From: Bacteroidaceae bacterium
GTDB taxonomy: Bacteria > Bacteroidota > Bacteroidia > Bacteroidales > Bacteroidaceae
Reading direction: 5' to 3'
Assembly: GCA_017558165.1 (NCBI GenBank)
Contig: JAFYWE010000094.1
Location: 1-15,205 of the forward strand
DNA length: 15,205 bases
Part shown: positions 1 through 6,426 of the stretch, piece by piece
Layout: every line of letters begins with the position of its first letter
Numbering within the stretch: the stretch's first letter is position 1
Made by a program: the position numbers and the translations under genes
The notes under the pieces: model-generated
What the model saw: the letters and a program-made list of their open reading frames with translations, nothing else
The model's database searches: none
What the model was told of the DNA's origin: nothing

Positions 1-137
1 GCTTGTCTTTTTATGCCCTTTTTTGCCTGTTTTTCCCTTTTTCGCAGTTACATAGCCCGCTATGCGCCTTTGAAAAATAAAAAAACACTCTAAAAAAGTT
101 CTATAAAAATTTCAAGGACATAAATTTAAACAACTTC
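1..137. other. AT-rich left flank, no gene seen
   Basis: This stretch lies downstream of the transglycosylase gene and is rich in A and T runs. It holds a short perfect inverted repeat at 51-64 (CATAGC, 2-nt centre, GCTATG). It also holds an all-A/T inverted repeat (107-112 with 122-127), followed in the minus-strand reading by several U-runs. The latter could help end the transglycosylase transcript, but the stem is weak. The 51-64 repeat is not followed by a T-run on either strand. I see no coding potential here. Confidence 0.4.
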
Positions 138-1133
138 TTAGTCTACTACCCATCGGCTGTCGTGCGCCCGGGTCTTCGAAGGGTCGTATTTGAGTGCTTC
201 CGTATCGGGTATCTTTATCTTGTATCTTTTACCGTTCTTGTTTGTCATTGACGCGCTTCTTATCCATGGGTTGGCCTCGTGCAGTTGAAGGTAGGTGAGG
301 TCATGCTCCTTGGCGATGTCGGCCCAGCTGCTTACGGCTCCGGTTACGGTGTGTTCCTTTGCTGTGGGTATGGTGGGGTAGAGGTCGCTTTCACGAAGCA
401 TGAAACCATATGATTGCGGGTTGCTGAAGATCTCCTTTATGGCCATGAGACGGAATATGTAGCGCGAAGTCTCGGGTAACAGTACTAAGTCTATGGCCTT
501 GCTTTCTTTCTGTGCATTTATCCTTTTGGTCACGTTGGCGCGTCCGGTGTTGTAGCTGGCTGCAACAGTGAGCCAATCGCCGTACTCCTCATACGAATCC
601 TTAAGGTATTTGCAGGCGGCTCTTGTAGCCTTCTCAATGTTGTAACGCTCGTCAATCTCGCCGTTCACTTCAAGCCCATATTCGCGTCCGGTCCTTTCAA
701 GGAACTGCCAGGGGCCTGCGGCTCCCGCGCTTGAGCGTGCCTCAACATCACCGTTGCACTCTATTATCATCAGGTACTTGAAATCATCGGGTACGCCGCA
801 CTCCTTCAGTATCGGTTCCACTATGGGGAAGAGCCTGTTCGCGCGTTTTATCTGCAGCATGGTGTTGATGTGCGAGTAGCAGAACGAGAGCATCTCGCGG
901 TCCATGCGTTCGCGCCTGTCCTGAGGGGTAAGGTCTACATTCTCGCCTGCGAACATCGCGCTTTGCGGAACGCTTGGCGGGGTGTTGCTGGTGAGTGTCT
1001 GTGTGCTCAGGTTCTTGTACTTCTCATCTTCTGTATCCTTGCCGTCATGTGTTGTGGCGCTGGTGAGCAGTGCAGAGACGGTGACAGCCGCTGCCATCAG
1101 TGCTATGATTGAAAAAGGCTTGATTTTTGTCAT
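138..1133 (-). CDS. mltD: MltD-like membrane/periplasmic lytic transglycosylase (SLT + LysM)
   Basis: This 331-residue protein should cleave peptidoglycan glycan strands non-hydrolytically in the periplasm. Residues 1-26 form a signal peptide or N-terminal anchor (KIK, then a hydrophobic run); there is no lipobox cysteine. The SLT (GH23) domain covers about 95-240. It has the predicted catalytic Glu125 in IIEC, the AGAAGPWQF motif at 136-144, and AASYNTG at 191-197. A single LysM-like segment spans about 260-309. The usual Ser after the catalytic Glu is Cys126 here, and this was confirmed at codon level (GAG TGC). The ATG start is followed directly by the signal sequence, and no other start fits better. 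The gene is monocistronic and diverges from the methyltransferase gene. Family assignment is strong; the exact substrate preference and the MltD name are by similarity of architecture. Confidence 0.9.
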   Translation of the reverse strand: MTKIKPFSIIALMAAAVTVSALLTSATTHDGKDTEDEKYKNLSTQTLTSNTPPSVPQSAMFAGENVDLTPQDRRERMDREMLSFCYSHINTMLQIKRANRLFPIVEPILKECGVPDDFKYLMIIECNGDVEARSSAGAAGPWQFLERTGREYGLEVNGEIDERYNIEKATRAACKYLKDSYEEYGDWLTVAASYNTGRANVTKRINAQKESKAIDLVLLPETSRYIFRLMAIKEIFSNPQSYGFMLRESDLYPTIPTAKEHTVTGAVSSWADIAKEHDLTYLQLHEANPWIRSASMTNKNGKRYKIKIPDTEALKYDPSKTRAHDSRWVVD

Positions 1134-1160
1134 ATATGGGGTCCTCTTTTAAAAACTGCG

Positions 1161-1192
1161 CGAAGATAGCTCAAAAGGGTTCAAATATCAAG
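1161..1192 (-). promoter_or_regulatory. Predicted promoter for the transglycosylase gene
   Basis: Read on the minus strand, a TATCTTCG -7 box lies at 1168-1161, one base off the Bacteroidota consensus TAnnTTTG. A CTTG -33-like box lies at 1192-1189. The 20-nt spacer falls in the expected 19-21 range. The box lies 27 bp upstream of the start codon at 1133. No mapped transcription start is available. Confidence 0.5.
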
Positions 1193-1200
1193 TCTTTTCT

Positions 1201-1232
1201 ATTGATTTGCATTGCTTTTTTTTGTTCCTTTG
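1201..1232 (+). promoter_or_regulatory. Predicted promoter for the methyltransferase-purD unit
   Basis: TTCCTTTG at 1225-1232 matches the -7 consensus TAnnTTTG except for one base. ATTG at 1201-1204 sits 20 nt upstream as a -33 candidate; a TTTG at 1206-1209 is closer but badly spaced (15 nt). The -33 boxes of this promoter and of the divergent transglycosylase promoter are only 8 bp apart, so a regulator binding between them could touch both. Confidence 0.45.
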
Positions 1233-1243
1233 CAAAATATTAT

Positions 1244-1257
1244 GGGGCATTTTCCCC
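1244..1257 (+). other. Small GC hairpin in the 5' leader of the methyltransferase gene
   Basis: GGGG and CCCC are separated by a 6-nt CATTTT loop. The hairpin falls just after the predicted transcription start and about 22 nt before the ATG at 1280. Four G-C pairs are enough to form, but I see no ligand-binding motif and no wider riboswitch-like fold. Confidence 0.35.
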
Positions 1258-1279
1258 GCACTTTTTTTGAACACTTCTT

Positions 1280-2890
1280 ATGAACGAATTTGAATTGATT
1301 GCAAAGACTTTCCAGGGTCTTGAAGAGGTACTGGCCAAGGAGTTGGTGGCATTGGGTGCCAACAACGTGCAGATTGGCCGTCGTATGGTATCGTTTACAG
1401 GTGACAAGGCGTTGATGTACAAGGCAAACTTCCATTTGAGAACTGCCGTACGCATTCTGAAGCCTATTATGCATTTCAAGGCGGTTAACGCCGACGAGGT
1501 CTACGATGTCATCAAGTCTGTGGACTGGGAACAGTATCTTGACTGCAATTCGACATTCTCTGTCGATTCTGTCGTGTACAGCGAGGTGTTCCGTCACTCA
1601 AAGTTCGTGGCATACCGCGTGAAGGATGCCATTGCGGATTACTTCAACGAGAAGTATGGCAAGCGTCCTACCGTGCGTCTGAATAATCCTGACCTCATCT
1701 TCCACATACATATAGCAGGCGAGGAGTGTACTCTTGCCTTTGACAGTTCAGGTGAGTCACTGCACCGTCGCGGTTACCGCGTTGAGACAGGTGCAGCGCC
1801 AATCAACGAGGTGCTTGCTGCAGGTATGATCCTGCTGACAGGCTGGAACGGCGAGTGCGATTTCATCGATCCTATGTGTGGTTCGGGAACTTTGCCTATC
1901 GAGGCTGCTCTCATTGCGCGTAACATCGCTCCCGGTGTATACCGTCAGGGTTATGCCTTCGAGAAGTGGAAGGATTATGACAGTGAGCTCTTCAAGTCAA
2001 TCTACGATGATGATTCGGGCGAGAGGGAGTTCAATCACAAGATATACGGATATGACGTTGATGGCCGCATGGTAGCCTGTGCACGCCGCAACGTGAAGTC
2101 TGCCATGATGGGTGACATCGTTGAGATTGAGTGCCGTGACATCAAGGATTTCGTTGAGCCTACGGAGCGTGCAATCATGGTAGTGAATCCTCCATACGGC
2201 GAGCGTCTCCAGCTTGAGAACCTGTTGCAGATATACAAGGAACTCGGTTCGCGTCTCAAGCATGCATTCCAGGGCAACGAGGCCTGGATTATCAGCAGTA
2301 GCTATGACTGCTTCGATCAGGTAGGTCTCAAGGCTTCGGCACGTGTGCCTCTCTTCAATGGTGACCTTGATTGCGAGTTCCGCAAGTATGAGCTCTTCTC
2401 GGGCAAGTACAAGGGCTTCCGTGACGAGGGTAATGCCCTCAACAAGGATTTCGCTCCGCTCAAGCGCAAGTCACGCCTTACGGGTGCCGATGGTGAACAG
2501 CGTCCTCCACGTAGCAAGGAGCGCATAAAGGATGAGTTCTCCGGTTCAATTGAGGAGGAGTCAATACGTCGCCGCCGCGAGTTGGAGTCATATTTCAGCT
2601 CATACAAGACAAAGCGCAGTGCAGTTGCCCGCAAGCGTCGTGACGAGGAGTGCCGCAATGCTTCCCAAGGTGAGGGTGGTGAACAGTTCCGCAAGGAGCG
2701 TGGCGGTTATGGCGAAGGACGTCGTAACGACAGCCGTGGCGAGTTCCGTGGTAACCGTGAGGGTGGACGTGGCCAGCGTCCTGCCGGTGACCGTGCTCCA
2801 AGACGCGAGGGTGGCAATCGTCCTGCAGGACGTCGTCAGGGTGGCGACTTCAAGCCATTGCGCGGTGGCAAGAGAGATAAAAAGGATTAA
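1280..2890 (+). CDS. rlmL: THUMP-domain class I SAM-dependent RNA methyltransferase (RlmL-like) with Arg/Gly-rich tail
   Basis: This 536-residue protein probably methylates guanine N2 in 23S rRNA (the RlmL/YcbY N-terminal half makes m2G2445 in E. coli). Residues about 45-155 fit a THUMP RNA-binding domain. The Rossmann methyltransferase part has SAM motif I at 194-204 (DFIDPMCGSGT) and the catalytic NPPY at 303-306. The family core ends near residue 377. Beyond it lies an extra tail of about 155 residues, highly charged. It starts with a helical Arg/Glu-rich part (about 410-460) and ends in repeated RGG/GGR-like patches (474-536). This tail is predicted to be disordered and RNA-binding. The start at 1280 gives the expected MNEFELIAKT beginning. 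It is the first gene of the unit with purD, 52 bp upstream of the chosen purD start. The enzyme class is firm; the exact target base is inferred from homology. Confidence 0.88.
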   Translation: MNEFELIAKTFQGLEEVLAKELVALGANNVQIGRRMVSFTGDKALMYKANFHLRTAVRILKPIMHFKAVNADEVYDVIKSVDWEQYLDCNSTFSVDSVVYSEVFRHSKFVAYRVKDAIADYFNEKYGKRPTVRLNNPDLIFHIHIAGEECTLAFDSSGESLHRRGYRVETGAAPINEVLAAGMILLTGWNGECDFIDPMCGSGTLPIEAALIARNIAPGVYRQGYAFEKWKDYDSELFKSIYDDDSGEREFNHKIYGYDVDGRMVACARRNVKSAMMGDIVEIECRDIKDFVEPTERAIMVVNPPYGERLQLENLLQIYKELGSRLKHAFQGNEAWIISSSYDCFDQVGLKASARVPLFNGDLDCEFRKYELFSGKYKGFRDEGNALNKDFAPLKRKSRLTGADGEQRPPRSKERIKDEFSGSIEEESIRRRRELESYFSSYKTKRSAVARKRRDEECRNASQGEGGEQFRKERGGYGEGRRNDSRGEFRGNREGGRGQRPAGDRAPRREGGNRPAGRRQGGDFKPLRGGKRDKKD

Positions 2891-2942
2891 TGAATGACAG
2901 GTCGGCCGTCTCGTGCGGCAACCGTTAAAATTAGGATATAAC

Positions 2943-4211
2943 ATGAATATATTGCTTTTAGGCAGTGGTGGTCGTGAGCATGCATTGGCGTGGAAGATTG
3001 CCCAGAGCCCCAAGGTAGAGAAACTTTATATTGCTCCAGGTAACGCAGGTACCAAGGAGGTAGGTGAGAACGTGAATATCGCTGTATGCGATTTCGATGC
3101 GATTGCGGAGTTCGTTCTTGCAAATGATGTGACAATGGTTGTAGTAGGTCCTGAGGATCCGCTGGTGAAGGGTGTGTACGACTACTTCGCTGCCGATGAG
3201 AGATTGAAGGGCATCGCGGTAATCGGTCCCACAAAGGCTGCTGCAGAGCTTGAGGGAAGCAAGAGCTTCGCGAAGGATTTCATGGAGCGCCACAATATCC
3301 CTACTGCTGCATACAAGGCATTCACTGCTGTGCAGAAAGAGGAAGCATACCGTTTCCTTGAGGGTCTCAAGGCTCCTTATGTGCTCAAGGCCGATGGTCT
3401 TTGCGCAGGTAAGGGAGTACTTATCGTTCCTACTCTCGAGGAGGCTAAGAGCAGTCTTGACGAGATGCTTGATGGTATGTTCGGTGACTCATCGGCAACT
3501 GTAGTTATCGAGGAGTTTCTTGACGGTATCGAGTGCTCGGTATTCGTTCTTACAGACGGCAAGGACTATGTAATCCTGCCCGAGGCAAAGGACTACAAGC
3601 GCATCGGCGAGGGCAATACTGGCCTCAACACCGGCGGTATGGGTTCTATCTCACCTGTTCCATTCGCGACAAAGGAGTGGATGAAGAAGGTCGAGGAGAG
3701 AATCATCAAGCCTACGGTAGATGGTCTTGTAAAGGATAACCTGCTCTACAAGGGCTTCATCTTCTTCGGTCTCATCAACGTGGAGGGAGAGCCTATGGTA
3801 ATTGAGTACAACGTACGTATGGGTGACCCTGAGACCGAGTCTGTGATGTTGCGTCTGAAGAGCGATATCGTGGAGTTGTTCGAGAAGGTTGCTGCCGGTA
3901 CATTGGCCGGTGCTACAGTGGAGTTTGACGAGCGCAATGCGGTGTGCGTGATGCTTGTCTCTGGCGGTTATCCCGAGCATTATGACAAGGGTTTCGAGAT
4001 GACTGGCTTTGAGGATGTCAAGGACAGCATACTGTTCCATGCCGGAACTACAGAGAAGGACGGTAAGGTTGTCACAGCAGGTGGCCGTGTCATCGCAGCA
4101 GTTTCTTACGGCGCGACACGCGAGGAGGCTCTTGAGAAGTCTTTCCGTTCGGCAAATGCAATCAAGTACGAGAAGAAGTATTTTAGAGGAGATATAGGCT
4201 TTGACTTATAA
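2943..4211 (+). CDS. purD: Phosphoribosylamine--glycine ligase (GAR synthetase)
   Basis: This 422-residue cytoplasmic enzyme joins glycine to 5-phosphoribosylamine using ATP, the second step of de novo purine synthesis. The N-terminal nucleotide-binding start GSGGREHALAW is at 7-17. ATP-grasp elements include KADGLCAGKGV at 149-159, EEFLDG at 190-195, NTGGMG at 229-234 and the metal-binding EYNVRMGDPETE at 288-299. Length matches the family. I chose the ATG at 2943 rather than an in-frame one at 2913 because family proteins begin directly at the MNILLLGSGG strand, and the upstream ten residues are unrelated. The gene follows the methyltransferase by 52 bp, with no convincing terminator between them. 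Its 3' end overlaps the next gene by 11 bp. Confidence 0.97.
   Translation: MNILLLGSGGREHALAWKIAQSPKVEKLYIAPGNAGTKEVGENVNIAVCDFDAIAEFVLANDVTMVVVGPEDPLVKGVYDYFAADERLKGIAVIGPTKAAAELEGSKSFAKDFMERHNIPTAAYKAFTAVQKEEAYRFLEGLKAPYVLKADGLCAGKGVLIVPTLEEAKSSLDEMLDGMFGDSSATVVIEEFLDGIECSVFVLTDGKDYVILPEAKDYKRIGEGNTGLNTGGMGSISPVPFATKEWMKKVEERIIKPTVDGLVKDNLLYKGFIFFGLINVEGEPMVIEYNVRMGDPETESVMLRLKSDIVELFEKVAAGTLAGATVEFDERNAVCVMLVSGGYPEHYDKGFEMTGFEDVKDSILFHAGTTEKDGKVVTAGGRVIAAVSYGATREEALEKSFRSANAIKYEKKYFRGDIGFDL
4185..4191 (+). promoter_or_regulatory. Shine-Dalgarno-like site supporting a TTG start
   Basis: AGAGGAG lies inside the last codons of purD, 9 nt upstream of a TTG at 4201. Strong Shine-Dalgarno sequences are not the rule in Bacteroidota, so this one, well spaced, favours the TTG over the later in-frame GTG at 4234. 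It could also be a coincidence of the purD codons. Confidence 0.4.
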
Positions 4212-5175
4212 AAGTTCTTTGCAGGGGCACTTCGTGTCAGGCAGATATACGCCGATTACACTGTTGCTCCTTTCATTGACAGTATGGGGAATTGGGGTAT
4301 TCGCTTTGCCGGGTACCCCTATTACCATTTGTGGGGGTGTTGAACCAGGGGCGGCAAGTCCGTTCCTTTCAAATGCCGTTTCGTTGGTGTGTACCGTGCT
4401 GTGTGCATTCCTGCTGAGTCCATTACACTTTTCGGAACGGCGCGTACATTGGCTGACTGCTCTTTTTCTGTGGATTGCTTCATTGTCATTGTTCACTCAT
4501 ACCAATGTGTTGTGGTCGCTATCTGCACCCATCTTCATGTTGTTGCTGAGAATGCTGCTTGTATGTAGGCCCGAGGTGCGGGTCGAAGGTCTGCTTTTTG
4601 CGGCTTTCGCTACGCTTGGCTTCGCTTCATTGCTGATGCCGCAATTCCTGTTGCTGCTACCATTGGGCATGGCATATATGTCCATGATGAACGTAATGAG
4701 CGTGAAGCGCATTATGGCGGCCATACTTGGTCTTGTGACTCCTTTGTGGCTTGTATATGGCACCGTGTATGTCTATCAGCCGGCCGACGTATTGCTCATT
4801 CCATTGAACTCAGGTATTGATGCCTTGATGTCCATCTCATTTGCCGAGCCGCTTCCCATAAGGCTGTTGCTTACCTTCGCCGATCTTGCTGTACTTTTGC
4901 CAGCTGCAGTACTGTTCGCTGGCTCACCAGTACCAGGGAAGCCGATATTACGCCGCCGGCTTGAGTTCTTGATGCTCACTTGTGTGTGGCTTATGCTACT
5001 GTCCTGGCTGTACGGCAATGATTTTGGACTTTTTTATGTGTGGCGTTTGCCGGCTATGGCGATATTGGCGTCTTATATCCTGACTTTGAAGGTCAATAAG
5101 GCCACGAACGTATATTTCATATTTATAAATCTTTTATGGCTTGCCGTTGCGGCATTCAGTATATGGCAGATCTGA
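4201..5175 (+). CDS. Multi-pass membrane protein of unknown function
   Basis: I do not recognise this 324-residue protein. It is very hydrophobic, with about ten likely membrane segments. They lie near residues 17-36, 56-75, 82-99, 102-122, 130-145, 147-165, 170-191, 219-241, 255-271 and 277-323 (the last probably two). There is no signal peptide, no obvious catalytic motif and no soluble domain. The layout recalls uncharacterised integral membrane families of Bacteroidota, but I cannot name one from sequence alone. No ATG exists before residue 146, so the start is TTG (4201, with an upstream AGAGGAG) or GTG (4234). It overlaps purD by 11 bp and the next gene by 13 bp, which implies translational coupling. 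Real gene: likely. Function: unknown. Confidence 0.75.
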   Translation: MTYKSSLQGHFVSGRYTPITLLLLSLTVWGIGVFALPGTPITICGGVEPGAASPFLSNAVSLVCTVLCAFLLSPLHFSERRVHWLTALFLWIASLSLFTHTNVLWSLSAPIFMLLLRMLLVCRPEVRVEGLLFAAFATLGFASLLMPQFLLLLPLGMAYMSMMNVMSVKRIMAAILGLVTPLWLVYGTVYVYQPADVLLIPLNSGIDALMSISFAEPLPIRLLLTFADLAVLLPAAVLFAGSPVPGKPILRRRLEFLMLTCVWLMLLSWLYGNDFGLFYVWRLPAMAILASYILTLKVNKATNVYFIFINLLWLAVAAFSIWQI

Positions 5176-5633
5176 TTATTGAATTCCTTAAGGATTACGG
5201 TTATTGGGGTATGGGCATAATGGCGTTCCTTGCCGGAACTGTATTGCCCATCACGAGTGAAGTGCTGTTGTTGTTCTTTCTAGGTGTCGGGTTGAATGCC
5301 GTGGGGCTTGTGCTTGCGGCTACAGTGGGTAATACAATTGGTGGAATCACCTGCTTCATGATAGGTTATCTTACTACAAAGGAGAAGGTACAGAAATTTT
5401 TCAAGGTGTCCGATAGACGCATGAAGCGTGCTGATATCCTGATTCAGAAATATGGATATTGGACAGCAGCCTTCTCTTTCCTGCCTGTATTGGGCGAGGT
5501 TTTCCTGTTGTCACTTGGTGTAATGAGAGTGAACCGCATGAAGGTTATCCTGCTGATGGCAGCAGGCAAATTGTTCCGTTATGCCTTCGTCGTAGTCTCG
5601 GCAATAGGAATAGCCAAGTTCTTCGGATATTGA
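5163..5633 (+). CDS. yqaA: YqaA/DedA-family (SNARE-associated type) inner-membrane protein
   Basis: This 156-residue membrane protein resembles E. coli YqaA of the DedA superfamily. That superfamily is linked to lipid-carrier flipping and membrane homeostasis, but YqaA itself has no proven reaction. Conserved features are PITSE at 29-33 (E. coli has PGNSE), the Gly-rich GNTIGG at 56-61, PVLGE at 108-112 and GKLFRY at 135-140. Four to five membrane segments are visible. I chose the ATG at 5163 rather than 5136, because the nine upstream residues are polar, cysteine-rich and unlike the family. The start lies inside the 3' end of the preceding membrane protein gene (13 bp overlap). This is the last gene of the plus-strand unit and stops 3 bp from the convergent radical SAM gene. 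Confidence 0.87.
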   Translation: MADLIIEFLKDYGYWGMGIMAFLAGTVLPITSEVLLLFFLGVGLNAVGLVLAATVGNTIGGITCFMIGYLTTKEKVQKFFKVSDRRMKRADILIQKYGYWTAAFSFLPVLGEVFLLSLGVMRVNRMKVILLMAAGKLFRYAFVVVSAIGIAKFFGY

Positions 5634-5636
5634 TAC

Positions 5637-6413
5637 CTAATATGATGCCGATGCCTTTATACCGGCATCCTCAAGCATCCTTACAATCCTGTCAAGCTCA
5701 TCTTTTGTGGCTTTTTCAAGTCCTTTCATCGGTGTCTCGCGGTCAATGGTGTATATCATCACCTCGCGTGGCGCAATCTGTCTTACGGCCTCAATCCAGG
5801 GCTTTACGTAAGCATCTCCGGTGTTGTCCACGTTCTTGCCGTCTGCAACACCCTTGAGGAACATTGTCTGCACCACGATCCTGCCGTTGAATGCTCTCAT
5901 ACGCTCCAGAATTGCCTCAAGGTCATATTCCCCTGTAGGGCGGTCTATGCAACCGATATATGCGGGGTCGATGGTATCGAGCTTGAGTATGTTGTTGTCG
6001 ACCTTCAGCAGTGCTTCAAAGACGTCAGGTCTTGTTATACGTGTGGAGTTGGAGAGCACGCTCACTTTCGCTTCCGGGCAATATCTGTCACGTAGTGCAA
6101 TGGTGTCGTCTATGATTTCCGCGAAGTGTGGGTGTATGGTCGGTTCTCCGTTGCCTGCAAAGGTCAGCACGTCGGGCATGGCGCCCTCATCCTTCATCTG
6201 CTGCAATTTCTTCTCAAGTGCTACTGTGACCTCCTCGCGTGATGGAAAGCGTGTGTGTGGCTTGTGGTCGGCATTAAAACCGCACTCGCAGTATATACAG
6301 TCAAATGTACATACCTTGCCGTCGCCGGGCAACAGGTTGATGCCCAATGATATGCCCAGTCTGCGGCTCTTGATGGGGCCGAATATGGGTGATGGGAATA
6401 TTATGGTTGCCAT
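5637..6413 (-). CDS. Radical SAM protein, COG0731-like (uncharacterised bacterial group)
   Basis: This 258-residue protein carries the radical SAM cluster motif CTFDCIYC with Cys35, Cys39 and Cys42. The SAM-binding GNGEP is at 87-91. The N-terminal FGPIKSRRLGISLGIN is typical of a widespread bacterial group within COG0731, the group that also includes the tRNA wybutosine enzyme TYW1. There is no flavodoxin domain and no extra cluster-binding cysteine array, though Cys44 is close to the main motif. The reaction and substrate of the bacterial members are not known to me; a tRNA or small-molecule role would be a guess. It is the last gene of the argS unit, 13 bp after the LtaS-like gene, and it converges with yqaA. 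Confidence 0.88.
   Translation of the reverse strand: MATIIFPSPIFGPIKSRRLGISLGINLLPGDGKVCTFDCIYCECGFNADHKPHTRFPSREEVTVALEKKLQQMKDEGAMPDVLTFAGNGEPTIHPHFAEIIDDTIALRDRYCPEAKVSVLSNSTRITRPDVFEALLKVDNNILKLDTIDPAYIGCIDRPTGEYDLEAILERMRAFNGRIVVQTMFLKGVADGKNVDNTGDAYVKPWIEAVRQIAPREVMIYTIDRETPMKGLEKATKDELDRIVRMLEDAGIKASASY
5644..5669. terminator. Weak hairpin at the convergent junction
   Basis: GATGCCG (5644-5650) pairs with CGGCATC (5663-5669) around a 12-nt loop. A 6-bp alternative pairs 5650-5655 with 5664-5669. It starts 10 bp after the yqaA stop and lies inside the 3' end of the convergent radical SAM gene. No T-run follows on the plus strand, so it is at best a partial stop or an RNA-end stabiliser. 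Confidence 0.22.
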
Positions 6414-6426
6414 ACTCTCATTTTGT

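Noticed and set aside
51..64. Perfect inverted repeat near the left edge as a terminator
   Set aside because: The 6-bp stem has only a 2-nt centre and is followed by no T-run on either strand.
2532..2897. A 121-codon alternative frame over the Arg/Gly-rich tail, and several minus-strand frames there
   Set aside because: Low-complexity GC-rich codons keep several frames open by chance; the main frame continues without break from the catalytic core.
2890..2942. Terminator between the methyltransferase gene and purD
   Set aside because: A GCCG/CGGC stem with imperfect flanking pairs is present, but no T-run follows, so it is unlikely to stop transcription.
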